Source of the DNA: Ascoidea asiatica
Lineage: Eukaryota > Ascomycota > Saccharomycetes > Ascoideales > Ascoideaceae
DNA: 64,000 nt
Assembly: GCA_001600695.1 (NCBI GenBank)
Contig: BCKQ01000002.1
Coordinates: 2,222,271 to 2,286,270, forward strand
Direction of reading: 5' to 3'
Shown here: positions 19,925 through 30,577 of the stretch, piece after piece
Layout of the letters: each line of letters starts with the position of its first letter
Position numbering within the stretch: the first letter of the stretch is position 1
The notes under the pieces: generated by a model
Told to the model about the DNA's origin: nothing
The model's database searches: none
The model's input: the letters and a program-made list of their open reading frames with translations, nothing else
Position numbers and translations under genes: made by a program

Positions 19925-21064
19925 TTATTGATATGTTTGACGAGAATTTTGCTTCCTATTACTTTGATTCATATTAGTTCTTGAACCATATTGGTTTTGA
20001 TTTAAGGAATATATGGCTTTTTTTGAGAAATTCTCTGTTTGTCTGATATCATTGATTTTTATTTCATCTTCATCTTCATCATCTTCTTCTTCTCCATCAT
20101 TATTATTACTATTTTTCCTATTTTTTCTATTTTTTTTACTTTTATCGGTAGTAGTTTTATTGTTATTTTGTTTTAAAACATTACCAAAAGATTTAGATCT
20201 ATTTCTATTATAAAATGAAAGATTAGAATTTAGCTCATTTTGATTATGAATTTGAGGCTGAGTTTGACCTTGGCTTTTTCTTCTTTGTTGGGATATTGAA
20301 CTATTACTGCCATATTTACTATTATAATTACTAGCAGTATTATTATTGCTATTATTATTATTATTATTATTATTATACCTATTACTATATTTACTATTAT
20401 AATCACCACTTTGATAATGTCTGTTAGTATTGTTGATGTTATTGAAATTATTGAAATTATTGAAATTATTGAAATTATTTGAACTCAAATTTAAAGAACT
20501 TAAAGCCAATGGATCATCTGAACCTTCAATTGAATATTTTTGAGCAACTTTAAGAAATTCATTCATATTATTTTTTTGATTTGGTACTTTAGTTGTAGGA
20601 AAGTTTGAAAATGTATATCCATTTGATGGAGTAACTTGATTAATTTGACTAGTTGAATTATTAATATTTCCAAATTGATTAATTGTTTGATTTGAGCTTT
20701 GATTTAAATTTTGATTCAAATTTTGATTCAAATTTTGATTTGAAAATTGATTTGGTAAAGGTAATGAACGTTCAGATCCATCAATTGGAAATATAATAAG
20801 TTTATTCATATCAGTACGATTATTTTTTTCTCTTCTGATAATATTTTTTTTATCAACGGATATTACAGGAACTAAAGGGTTATCAGCTAAATGAGTTGGA
20901 ATTATACCTTCACCAAATCCATTTTTAACTTTTTTAAAATTTATTGTTGGATCAGAAGGAGAAACATCAGTTCTAACATGTTTAAAAAAAATACTTGGAT
21001 CAGGTTTTGGTTGATGTAATTGTCTTTGTCTGGCATTTATTCTAAGTCCTCCATTTGAACTCAT
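19925..21064 (-). CDS. Asn/Gln/Ser-rich protein, 379 residues, function unknown
   Basis: The first ~110 residues have normal composition and look like the conserved part. The opening is MSSNGGLRINARQRQLHQPK, followed by a block with FFKHVRTDVSPSDP and INFKKVKNGFGEGIIPTHLA, then VDKKNIIRREKNNRTDMNKL. The rest is low complexity: NQNLN-type repeats from (A/T)-rich triplets at about 110-135, FNNFNNFNN near 205-215, a run of Asn near 233-245, and a very acidic stretch (DGEEEDDEDEDEIKI) near 323-337 after KKNRKNRKN. No membrane segment or catalytic motif is seen. The composition suggests a regulatory or RNA-associated protein, but I do not recognise it. The frame is long and matches the codon habits of its neighbours, so it should be a real gene. 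It is divergent from the yapsin-like gene across 6.9 kb. Confidence 0.7.
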   Translation of the reverse strand: MSSNGGLRINARQRQLHQPKPDPSIFFKHVRTDVSPSDPTINFKKVKNGFGEGIIPTHLADNPLVPVISVDKKNIIRREKNNRTDMNKLIIFPIDGSERSLPLPNQFSNQNLNQNLNQNLNQSSNQTINQFGNINNSTSQINQVTPSNGYTFSNFPTTKVPNQKNNMNEFLKVAQKYSIEGSDDPLALSSLNLSSNNFNNFNNFNNFNNINNTNRHYQSGDYNSKYSNRYNNNNNNNNSNNNTASNYNSKYGSNSSISQQRRKSQGQTQPQIHNQNELNSNLSFYNRNRSKSFGNVLKQNNNKTTTDKSKKNRKNRKNSNNNDGEEEDDEDEDEIKINDIRQTENFSKKAIYSLNQNQYGSRTNMNQSNRKQNSRQTYQ

Positions 21065-21619
21065 TGCGAATACAGGTTATTAAAATTATTATCTCTTTAT
21101 TATTATAACTATGATTAGTAGCAATCTAAAGATAAAGACGAGTTATTGAAGAAAGAGAAAATTTGTTGAGTATAGTTGTTATATTCTTTGAAAAAGTCTT
21201 TATTGATAAGCTTCATATATTTTAACTTTGTTGATTTATGATCAGAAGTATCTTTTAGTTGAATAGTTGATTGAATGATGATTAGATAATAATTGAGGAT
21301 TTATATAATTTTTTATATATAAATTTTTATTTATTTATTTTTAATTATTGATTTAGAAATTTTAAAAAATAAAAATATAATTGAAAGTGACTAATTTGTA
21401 GGAAAAGTAGATATATTTATAGAAATGTGGGAGTGAGTATGAGAAATGAGTAATAGTTAAAGGATATTATAATAGAAATAATAATAAAAATACTGTAATA
21501 GTGCTTTTCTGTTAAGAAAATAGTGAAGTTATATTCAGCTTAATACTGTAAGAAGTGTAGCTTTTCGGTTTGTTTCTCTTCTGGCTGCTCGGTGTCTGAG
21601 CTTGCGGGAGTCTTGGGTC

Positions 21620-21676
21620 AGCCCAACATTAGGCCACTCTTGGGCTACAGTGCCACTGCAGCGCCAACTGGCACTG
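21620..21676. other. Two adjacent hairpins, each with a 13-base loop
   Basis: AGCCCAA (21620-21626) pairs with TTGGGCT (21640-21646). One base later CAGTGCCA (21648-21655) pairs with TGGCACTG (21669-21676). Both loops are 13 bases. The first arm also overlaps a competing TTGGG/CCCAA pairing just upstream. It could be a structured RNA or clustered protein sites, and no known RNA family is recognised. Confidence 0.4.
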
Positions 21677-22751
21677 CGGTCGCAATAAGCTTTATCCCCT
21701 TAGAGAATTTCACTCTTTCAGCAGGTTAAACTTGGAACATTATAACCTTATAGCAATGTGACCCAAAACCTTATTTACATTGTGGTTAATACTTTATCTT
21801 TTTTTATGTAACCTTATAACCTTACATTTTGTGTGAGGTTCTTGTCCGTATTACACAGGTGCATGTTTGTTCTGTTTCTACTTTTAGACTGCAATCGTTC
21901 TAAATAAATACTCAGACTAAGAGTAATTTAGATCACCTTGAAGAAATGTGTCTCTGATTTTGAAAATTACTTATCCTCGCCGAAAAAAGAGTCTTGGAAA
22001 AATGAAAAATATAGCGAGGTCTGTTGTTTTATAACAATAAAATTAATACTGATACCAAAATTCATAATACCCTTTTGTTATTATACCATATTTCATGATT
22101 TTACTGTTTCAGATAAATGACACAGGTATAAAACAGGTTACAGTGGTTTCCCGCGGCGTTATACAGCGTTTCCACTTTCTAAACCAAGAGCCAAATTTGA
22201 CACCGTAAACGGGTATACAAATGCCAACCTTACTTACAGACATATACTGTACTGCAGTGTTTATAAATGTAGAGTTGAGTTAACCGATGTTTGGCTACTT
22301 TTTTTGATCCGCGGACACTCTTGCTTTCTGGATTAATTACGGATGGTGTGAGTTCTTAAGGTCTGTGTAAAATGGATTCTCGTTTGGTCTGTGTTGTGAA
22401 GTTTGGTAATTAAAGCTGTATGGTGACCTCATCTGGACGCAAAATACAACTATGCAGATCACATGCACCTGCCTAAGTAAAGTTTATAATTACTACTCAG
22501 AACAAATAAATTCAGAATCAGGAGTCGCTGCCGCTTTTTGCGCCTTTCCAGCAGACAAGACCTTACTTCCCGCTTTTTTTAGCAGGAAAATACAGCGTTT
22601 TTACGGAACAAAATCACGTTTGCAATTTTCCTAGCACATCAGCGCACGTGCCCAGCTCAGTGGTTTTTCAAATATTTGAGCCTGAAACGCAGTCTCAATT
22701 AAGTTATTTTAGTGGGTTCCGAGAAGAAGTCATGTGGTTTTTATAATGTAC

Positions 22752-22789
22752 GTGACTTTTGTGACTTCTGTGACTTCCGGGATGACTCA
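22752..22789 (+). promoter_or_regulatory. Three tandem GTGACTTNN units followed by TGACTCA
   Basis: Units at 22752-22760, 22761-22769 and 22770-22778 differ only in their last two bases. A Gcn4/AP-1 core TGACTCA follows at 22783-22789, and TGACTT resembles a half-matching version of it. The site is 1.7 kb upstream of the gene starting at 21064. Confidence 0.35.
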
Positions 22790-23204
22790 AGCCCAACTTG
22801 AATAATGATTAAATATCGAATTTGAATAAATTGGAGTCGATAAATTGAAATAATTTGAATCATTTCTGAATTAAATTGAGAAAGATTTTGATAATTGTTG
22901 ATTATTGATTAAATTTTTTTTTTATTATTCAACAGTGATTGTTATAAGATTAGATATTATCACTTCTTGTAATCAATAGCGAGCGTAGTCACTCTCCCAA
23001 CAACCTCAAAGTTAGAGATAAAATGATATAAAGAATCTAAGAAACTTTGCTTTTCCCTCACAATTCCTTCTCAACAGAAAGTAGTATAATTAAGTTATAT
23101 AAATTATTTCTATTAAACACCTCTTGAGAATCCTTTGATTAAAAAAGTTCATTATTCGGTTCAAGTTATCGATTTCGGAAAATTAGTAAATATTCATTGA
23201 AATT

Positions 23205-23239
23205 TAATTTATTTATTTATTTATTTATTTATTTATTTT
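23205..23239. repeat. Tetranucleotide repeat (ATTT)n
   Basis: About eight uninterrupted ATTT units in AT-rich intergenic DNA, a simple microsatellite. Confidence 0.85.
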
Positions 23240-24859
23240 ATACTTGTGGTAATAATTACCGTTACTAAAATTTTGTTCGTTTTAATCAATTAATTAATTT
23301 AGATTCTGCCTGTCAATAATTTTTAAAATAATATTATTAGAGAAAGTTATTAGCTTACTGATTTACCACTAAATACTATTTCTGAGTAGTAATCTATAAT
23401 ACAATATATTTTATTTAGATCCGAGAACTAATTAAGAACCAGCTAATTCTAACCTAGTAATTTGAATAGTTTTGAGAAGTTATAATTTCTTACTAAATTG
23501 AATATTAAATTCGTAATTTCACTAGTTCAATACTTTAATTTTTAAATTCTCATATGAAAATATATTGTAAACAATCAACCAGCTTAATCAAATAAAATAA
23601 AAAAAAAAATGAAAAGAAAAGAAAAACCTCACTAGGTTTTGAGTATTAAATGATAAATATTAAAAATCGATTATAAAGAAATATGAATATTGTCATTTTA
23701 TTAAATTATTGATTAGAATTTGAAATATATTCAGTATTAATATCACTTTATTCATATTCTGTTTCTTAATTATAACTTATCTTATCTTTCGATTGAAAAA
23801 ATTTACATTTTAGCCGAATATTTAAGTTGAATATTTGATTTAAATCTTCTATTTGAATATCCCATTTGAATATTTCATTTGAGCATTTTACTTGAATAAT
23901 TTACTTGAATAATTTACTTGAATATTTCAACTTGAGTCTATATTATGAGATTATTTCATTATATCATTATCATTGAATCGTTAAACAGTTTTATTGATAA
24001 GATATTTGTAGAATTAATTAGAATTTTAAACAATTTTTTTGAAAATTAATGACTTCTATACAATACCCCTTGACTTGAGACATTTTACCTATCAATTTTT
24101 ATTAAAATTTAATTATAAATTGACATTGAATTTTTTTTCGATAACTTCGGAACATTATTATTATTAATCCTGTAAATACTTTATACTAGAAAGAGATAAA
24201 ATTAAACCAATTAATTACTCGTTAAATACATATTGATTACTTATGAGTTACCTATTGTTTATCTATCAATTACCTATTAATCATTTAAGTAATGATCTAT
24301 TTATCAGATATGATAATCTATTATGGTTTTTTTAGATACGATAACGTTCATTTGGGAATTGCGATAAGAAAATTTCAATATTGCAGATTCATAGACATTG
24401 TAAATAATCAGGCTATTAACTATTTATTTTACTTTCCAAAATAATTGATCAATTTCATTGTTTAAGAACCAGTTTCATTTCATTTCAATTTAGAAATTAA
24501 ATCAATTATACTTAGATTCAAAATAATTAGTAACATTCCATTATTTTTATTTCTTCTTTATCTATATTTACATCTACCTCTACATATTTTTTACACTTTA
24601 AAATTAATACAATAAATAATTATACAAGATCATCAAAATAAACCTCTTTATCTTTTTAGCCTTTTACCCTCAAAATGGTTAATTTACTATCAGGATTTCA
24701 AAAGGGAAACTGAGATCGAAATATTCTCAAATTAAATTTACGAGAATTTAATTTATCTTCTTTATATTTTATTGGGTTTTTTTACTTTCCTGTACTTTTT
24801 CTTAGTATCTTTTACTTTTTTTTTCAGTTTTTGAATGAATATTTTTTTTTTTTTTTCAA

Positions 24860-24880
24860 GCTAACAAAATTCCTGTTAGC
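24860..24880. other. Hairpin GCTAACA-7-TGTTAGC
   Basis: Perfect 7-base arms (24860-24866 and 24874-24880) around a 7-base loop, directly after a run of T (24842-24856). A third TGTTAGC lies about 105 bases further on. Confidence 0.4.
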
Positions 24881-27800
24881 GGGATTGAGGGATATTTCCA
24901 TCACTGGTAAAATTCCGGAATAAATTTCTGAAAATTAGGGCACTGTCACTAAATTGTGATTATGTAAACCATTAGGTAATATTTTGTTAGCACCAGGCCT
25001 TTTTTATTTTTTTAAAAATCACATGCTCAGGCTGAGACCTAATAAACGGATCTGTTTTTGATTTTTGATTTTTGATTTTTTATTGATGAAGAACTGATTG
25101 TTTTCTTAGTTTTTCCCGTGAATGGTAATGAATAGTTTTCAAAATTTAATTTATAATTATCATGATACTTAAAACCAATAACCTAATCTTTTTTTATACT
25201 TGCATCCTGTAGAATTTACTTATAATGTTTATTCTAAAGTATATTTTATTGCAAAGTAGAAATTATGAAATAGTCTAAAAGCAGATATTGCACATTTTTC
25301 CACACTGTCCTGTCCTAACAGATATGCTGGGACAGTTTTGGAGCCAGCCAAAAACTGTCTCATCATGCTTTTCGCTTTCCTATCAGGCAAATAATACATT
25401 TTACAAAGTTATACGACGCAGAGCTACTTACCAACGGAATATTGTCCATATTTGTAATATTCGAAGTGGAAATTAAAACGAAAGATACCTTTTTAGGAGA
25501 ATCGGATATAATTTGAAAATGGATGTTTGCAGCTGAACTGGGGTTATCGGATAGACGGCTGTTGTGCCGGTTTCGGGAACTTTTCGGCTGAGTTGCAGAT
25601 CTCTTTCCCAATCGAGACATGACCTCAGTATTTTTCTAGTCTAGGCACGCGTTTAACCCTTTCAAATGGAACAGTATCGGCTCCTGTTTTAGAAGCCAAA
25701 TCTTGGAAAAAAAAACTTTTCCCTTTTAAAAATGGAACATAAATGCATATATTATAGTGATTTTCCAGCTTGTGGTCTCATTGAACCTATGTAATAAGTC
25801 TTGCACAAGATTATTTATTTATCCATGAATACTCGCCTGAAATATTTGAAGAATTTTAAACAATTTTAGAGAATTTAAGAGAATTTAAAGTGTTTTGAGA
25901 ATCAAGTAGAGTTACTATTACCAAAATTATCTGATTCGTTCTTTATTCTAATAATCTTAGATAATCGTAAGCTAGCAAACTGAAAAGAAACAGAATATAA
26001 ATGAAACTATTTAACAGGCTTTTGATAGACTAAAAATACAGTATCTACTTGAATTAAAAATATCTAATTGGAGTAAAAGCTGAATGAAGTATTTGATACT
26101 CCTTGATAAAAAAAAACTAAAAGAACTATGAAATACACAAAGAAATTGAACAGTAGAAAAAGAAGTTGAAAAGTTTCTTACGAAGGCTTTTAAAATATTT
26201 TCAGACCCAGGTATAAGCCCTGCCTGAAACAAAATTGAGCCAGGAATATTGAAAAAAAGAGAGGCTAATAATTTACTGTAGGTTATAAATATTTTGGTTT
26301 CTCAAATTCGGGAAATATCAAAGATACATCTGAAATTTGTTAGTCTAAGAATATTACAGTAAAAAAAATGACTTGATATTAGAATCAAATTGATTTAAAT
26401 TGAATTCAATTTAATTGTATTGAATTGATTTGCTTTGAATTGAAATGAATTAGATTGGATTGGATTGAATTGAAATAATGTGAAAACATGGTAGTTGAAA
26501 TGACTAAGAAATTAAGAACTAGAAAACAGCATTACACAGTAGTAATTAATATTGTTCAGTAGTAAAATGTAAATCTAATACATAATTACAATCCACATGT
26601 AAATATCATTACGAGAAATAATAATACGTAATAGAGTACTTATAGGTTAAAAGTTGGACATGTCCTGTAAGAAAACCTGCAAACCACGAACCATTTTTCA
26701 ACAAATACTGGTCAACTCCAGCTAAAAACTACAAACTACGTAATCGATTGAAATTTTGATATTTTAATAATTTTACAATACTTTTTGAGGAAATTTACTA
26801 CTAAAGGTCTCTAAATACTACAGGTTTTCTTCGACGAGAAAAGAAATATTATATTGTACTGTAAAGCTATCAAGGATCCCAGCCAGGAGCTGCTTTACTG
26901 TTACGATTATTGTTATTATTATTGTTATTATTATTATTGTTATTATTATTTATTTATTGAATAATTTTTTTAATAGTACAGTACTGTTTGTTTATCATTT
27001 AATTCTAAATCCAATTACTACTTATTTGAAATATAAATAAGAAGTTAATTTTCTTTAATTCAATTGAATTCAAAAACTTAATATCAACTATTAATTATCA
27101 AATATTAAATTCAGGAACAATAGGAATTGTAATAAACTCTCTATGTCATTTATTTATGTTTCTTTAACAAAATAATCAATTCAAAGAAAATATTAAAGTA
27201 CACTGGTTTTATTAACTAAAATTTTTTAGTAATTTATTTATTTCCTTATAATATTTTACTCACAGCATTTATTTATTTCTTCTTTTCATTTCATTTTAAA
27301 ATTTTCTTTTTTTCTTCAATTGAAATAAGCATTAATAACATATTTCAATTCTGTCAATTTTCCTGAAATCCTATATTATATTTCATTACAATAAAAGAAG
27401 TACAAAAAAAAAAAACACCAAACATTTTTAATTTATATTCTTTTTCTCATTTCATTTTATATTATACTACTTTTTTTTTATATTATATCATTCAATCAAT
27501 CAAATAATTAATCAGTTAATCAGCCAGTCAATATATCAGTTAAGAAGTCCGCATACTAAATAAAAATATTCCATCATTGTTTAAAAAGCAACACACTTTC
27601 CACAAATCTTATTTTGCTTTCAAAATTTTTTTAGACGTTTTTATCTCAAAAAGAAACTAAATTTCAAAAGTCCCATAAAAAAAAAGAAAATATTTTTCAG
27701 ATACAAAAATTAATTCAAAATTGAATACAATCAACTTCTAAAAAATAACTATCAATAAACTTCACAAGTAATAAAATACAATAAGAAAACCTCAGATTCA

Positions 27801-27998
27801 CCTTTGATAATATTAGCTTAATTTTTTTTTGTTCGTATATGAATTCATAAGTGTATATTCTTTACTTATTAAGTCTTAGTCATTATTACTTTCCAAGTTT
27901 TTTTTTTACTTTTAAAAATAAAATATTTTACTAAACTTCTCGAATTTTTTTTATCTTTATTCTTTTTTTTTTCTCGTCATTATTTATAATATTACATA

Positions 27999-29999
27999 AT
28001 GAAAAGTAATATACTGTTTCTCCGATTTTTTTTTACCTTTAATTTAATTTTTTTAATAAGTTTTGCAAATGGGTCAGATTTAACTTCAATTAATACTTCA
28101 ACTTCAATTTTAACTTCAAAAGTAAGTTCTATTAATTCAATTAGTATTTCTTCTTCAGCAAAATCAAATTCAAGGCTGTCTTCTGCTACAACTTCATGGA
28201 CTGTTCAAACTTTACCTTTAGCTTCTGATACTGGAAATGTTTTACATATAAATTTGAATGTTGGTTCTGAAAATGAACTTCAACAATTGAGAATTGATAT
28301 TGCCCAACCAAATTTATGGCTTTTAAATTCAGAAAGTTATGACATTTGTGAAACAGAGACATCAACATCAACATCAACATCAGCATCATCTTCAACTACC
28401 AGTTCTGAAACAGAAACTGAGTCGTCTTATAATCCATATATTACTTGTGCACCTTCTGGAATTGCATTTGATTCCTCTGATTCAAATTCATTTGAAAATC
28501 TAACATCTAATAAATATACTAATTCATCAAATCAAGATTCACTTTATTATTTCTTGAATTCAATTGCCTTCAACTCTGATTCTTATAGTTCTGATAATTT
28601 TCAATATGAGGTAGTATCTAAAAAAAATTCATCAAAAACAAATAATTTTTATTTAAATGATACTCAATTTTTATTAGCCAAAAATTCAACATTATCAACA
28701 GGTGCTTTAGGTCTAGCTGCACCTCCAACATCCTTTAATTCAAATTCAAATTCTTCCACTCAAAAATCACCATATTTTTTAAATCATTTGAAAGAAAAAA
28801 ATTATATAAAATCTGCTTCTTATTCTTTAATATTTAATAATTTTAATTCTTCGAATCAAACAGAAATTGATTCATTCTCAGATACAGATTATAATGAGAC
28901 TAATGCCGCTTTTCTATTATTAGGTGGTGTTAATAAAAATTTTTATACAAATGATTTAGTATATTTTGATTTTTTAACATATACAACTCTGACAGATGGA
29001 TTAAATAAGTCAGATTCTAATAATATGTTTTTAGTTGACTCTTCTTTAAATGTTAATAATCAATTTACTTATGCAGATAAAAATTTACCAATAATTCCAT
29101 TAACAGGTTTATCAGTTAGTAATACCGAGACAAATTCATCATTTTGGTTTAGTAATTCAAATTCAATAACTCCGGTGTTATTAGACTCTAGAATTTACTA
29201 TCTTTATTTACCAACAGATTTAATTGTTCAATTAGCTATTCAATTGAATGCATATTATATATCCCAAAATGAAAAATGGGTAGTTTCTTGTGATGTTGGA
29301 GAATTGAATGCCACAACAAATTTTCAATTTGGTAATTTAACTATTGAAATTCCAATTTCTGATTTAATTTATCCTGCAGTTGATTCAGATACTAATGAAG
29401 TTTTAAAATTCAGTCAAACTGATGAAAGTGCTTGTTATATATTAATTAGACCATCTGATGAATGGGGATTTTCAATATTAGGTACACCTTTTCTAAAAGC
29501 AGTTTATTTAGCAATGGATTTAGAAAATCATAGATTAGCAATGGCTCAAGCTATATCAGATGTTGCATCATATATTGCTCAGGATGATGATGATAATAAT
29601 AATGATACAATTGGATTAATTCAATCAAGTACTATACCATTTGCTCTTAATAACAATATTACAGCATATAATTCATCTGCAAGTTCAACTGCTAATTTTT
29701 ATGATCAAATTACAATGCTAATTCTGCCAACTGGAGCTGATTTTGAAAGTGAAGTGGATATAACAGATGATGAAATTGTAAGTATTGTAAGTGGAATAAT
29801 TTTTACTCAAGTTAATTTAGCAACTGGACTGGATACAAGTGATTCAAATAATTCTTCAAGTTCAGATTCATCAACTTCCAAAGGTTCTGGAGAAAGTGTT
29901 ATAATTAAAAAGAAAAAACAATATTCAATGAATGATTTAACTGGATTTTTGATATCTTTTTTCTCTGTTTTCATTTTAACAATTGGAATTTTTTTATGA
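27999..29999 (+). CDS. GPI-anchored yapsin-like aspartyl protease homologue with altered active-site motifs
   Basis: A 666-residue secreted protein. It has a signal peptide at residues 1-25 (FFFTFNLIFLISFANG), a Ser/Thr-rich pro-like region, a pepsin-like body, and a C-terminal Ser-rich stem. The chain ends in the hydrophobic GPI signal LTGFLISFFSVFILTIGIFL. In yapsins the first active-site motif is DTGSSDLW. Here it is D100-I-A-Q-P-N-L-W. The second, normally DSGTT, is D396-S-R-I-Y within VLLDSRIYYLYLPTDL. Both Asp remain but both Gly are gone, so activity is doubtful. The layout resembles S. cerevisiae Yps7, which I recall as similarly degenerate. GTPFLKAVYLAMDLENHRLAMAQA near residue 500 is the usual pepsin C-lobe end. 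An acid linker (DDDDNNND) follows. Four in-frame CTG codons occur (for example 28176 and 29724). Confidence 0.82.
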   Translation: MKSNILFLRFFFTFNLIFLISFANGSDLTSINTSTSILTSKVSSINSISISSSAKSNSRLSSATTSWTVQTLPLASDTGNVLHINLNVGSENELQQLRIDIAQPNLWLLNSESYDICETETSTSTSTSASSSTTSSETETESSYNPYITCAPSGIAFDSSDSNSFENLTSNKYTNSSNQDSLYYFLNSIAFNSDSYSSDNFQYEVVSKKNSSKTNNFYLNDTQFLLAKNSTLSTGALGLAAPPTSFNSNSNSSTQKSPYFLNHLKEKNYIKSASYSLIFNNFNSSNQTEIDSFSDTDYNETNAAFLLLGGVNKNFYTNDLVYFDFLTYTTLTDGLNKSDSNNMFLVDSSLNVNNQFTYADKNLPIIPLTGLSVSNTETNSSFWFSNSNSITPVLLDSRIYYLYLPTDLIVQLAIQLNAYYISQNEKWVVSCDVGELNATTNFQFGNLTIEIPISDLIYPAVDSDTNEVLKFSQTDESACYILIRPSDEWGFSILGTPFLKAVYLAMDLENHRLAMAQAISDVASYIAQDDDDNNNDTIGLIQSSTIPFALNNNITAYNSSASSTANFYDQITMLILPTGADFESEVDITDDEIVSIVSGIIFTQVNLATGLDTSDSNNSSSSDSSTSKGSGESVIIKKKKQYSMNDLTGFLISFFSVFILTIGIFL

Positions 30000-30577
30000 G
30001 CCAGGTATTTTTTTTTTCAATAGTTAATCTATTTATTTATTTTATTTTTTTAATCTCTACTTCATTATTTTTCATTTGCATTTTGATATTTATTTTATTT
30101 TATTTTTTTTAATTTTTCTCAATTTAATTTATTGTTAGATTTCAAAAAGTTTTTAAGAAATTTTTGTTGCATTTTTGCATATTTATCAGTTTTTTTTTGT
30201 TTTTTTTGTTTTATTTTATTTTCTTTTTATTTATTTTAATTTATTTAAAGATATATTATAGTTAGTTAGATATTTATATAGTTGGTTTAGAAAATTCCCA
30301 TAGATGATGATTAAAACAAATTGAATTGTTTTAAGCTCAGGGTCTATTTTTATTTCCAAAAAATTAGTTTTTATTTATTATTTATTGTTTATTTATTGTT
30401 TATTATTTATTGTTTATCATTAATAGAACATGAAATGCGGAATCAATACCCTATTGGGAAACAACGTGGCTGTAAACTAGCCTCTTTCTGACTTATACGC
30501 GGCGGTGCAACTAACTTTAATTTCCGGATTATTCCAGAGTAAAACCGCCCTGCGGAAGCTGAAATTATGGAAATAGC
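30000..30577. other. Convergent intergenic spacer
   Basis: T-rich and TTTA-rich 3' flank of the yapsin-like gene with TTTATTGTTTATT repeats at 30370-30420. A GC-richer patch (30430-30570, with CGCGGCGG) directly abuts the Aft-like stop. It is the one clear island in a convergent region. Confidence 0.5.

Larger units (their letters stand above)
21065..27998. other. 6.9 kb divergent intergenic region with a large GC-richer island
   Basis: The longest gene-free stretch. 21065-21540 is AT-rich promoter DNA. 21550-22790 is a 1.2 kb GC-richer island. It holds paired hairpins (21620-21676), short plus-strand frames without coding character, CACGTG at 22645-22650 and three tandem 9-mers ending in TGACTCA (22752-22789). 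23205-23239 is an ATTT repeat. 23820-23940 has degenerate TTGAATATTT repeats. 24860-24880 is a hairpin. 25280-25720 is a second GC-richer patch with two antiparallel short frames that I reject. 26376-26475 has degenerate ATTGAATT repeats. 26900-26950 is a TTATTG/TTA repeat. 27000-27998 is AT-rich DNA leading into the yapsin-like gene. Confidence 0.55.

Noticed and set aside
25288-25620. Antiparallel short frames (plus 25288-25476, minus 25363-25620)
   Set aside because: Overlapping opposite-strand frames in a GC-richer patch, with no motif or homology that I know.
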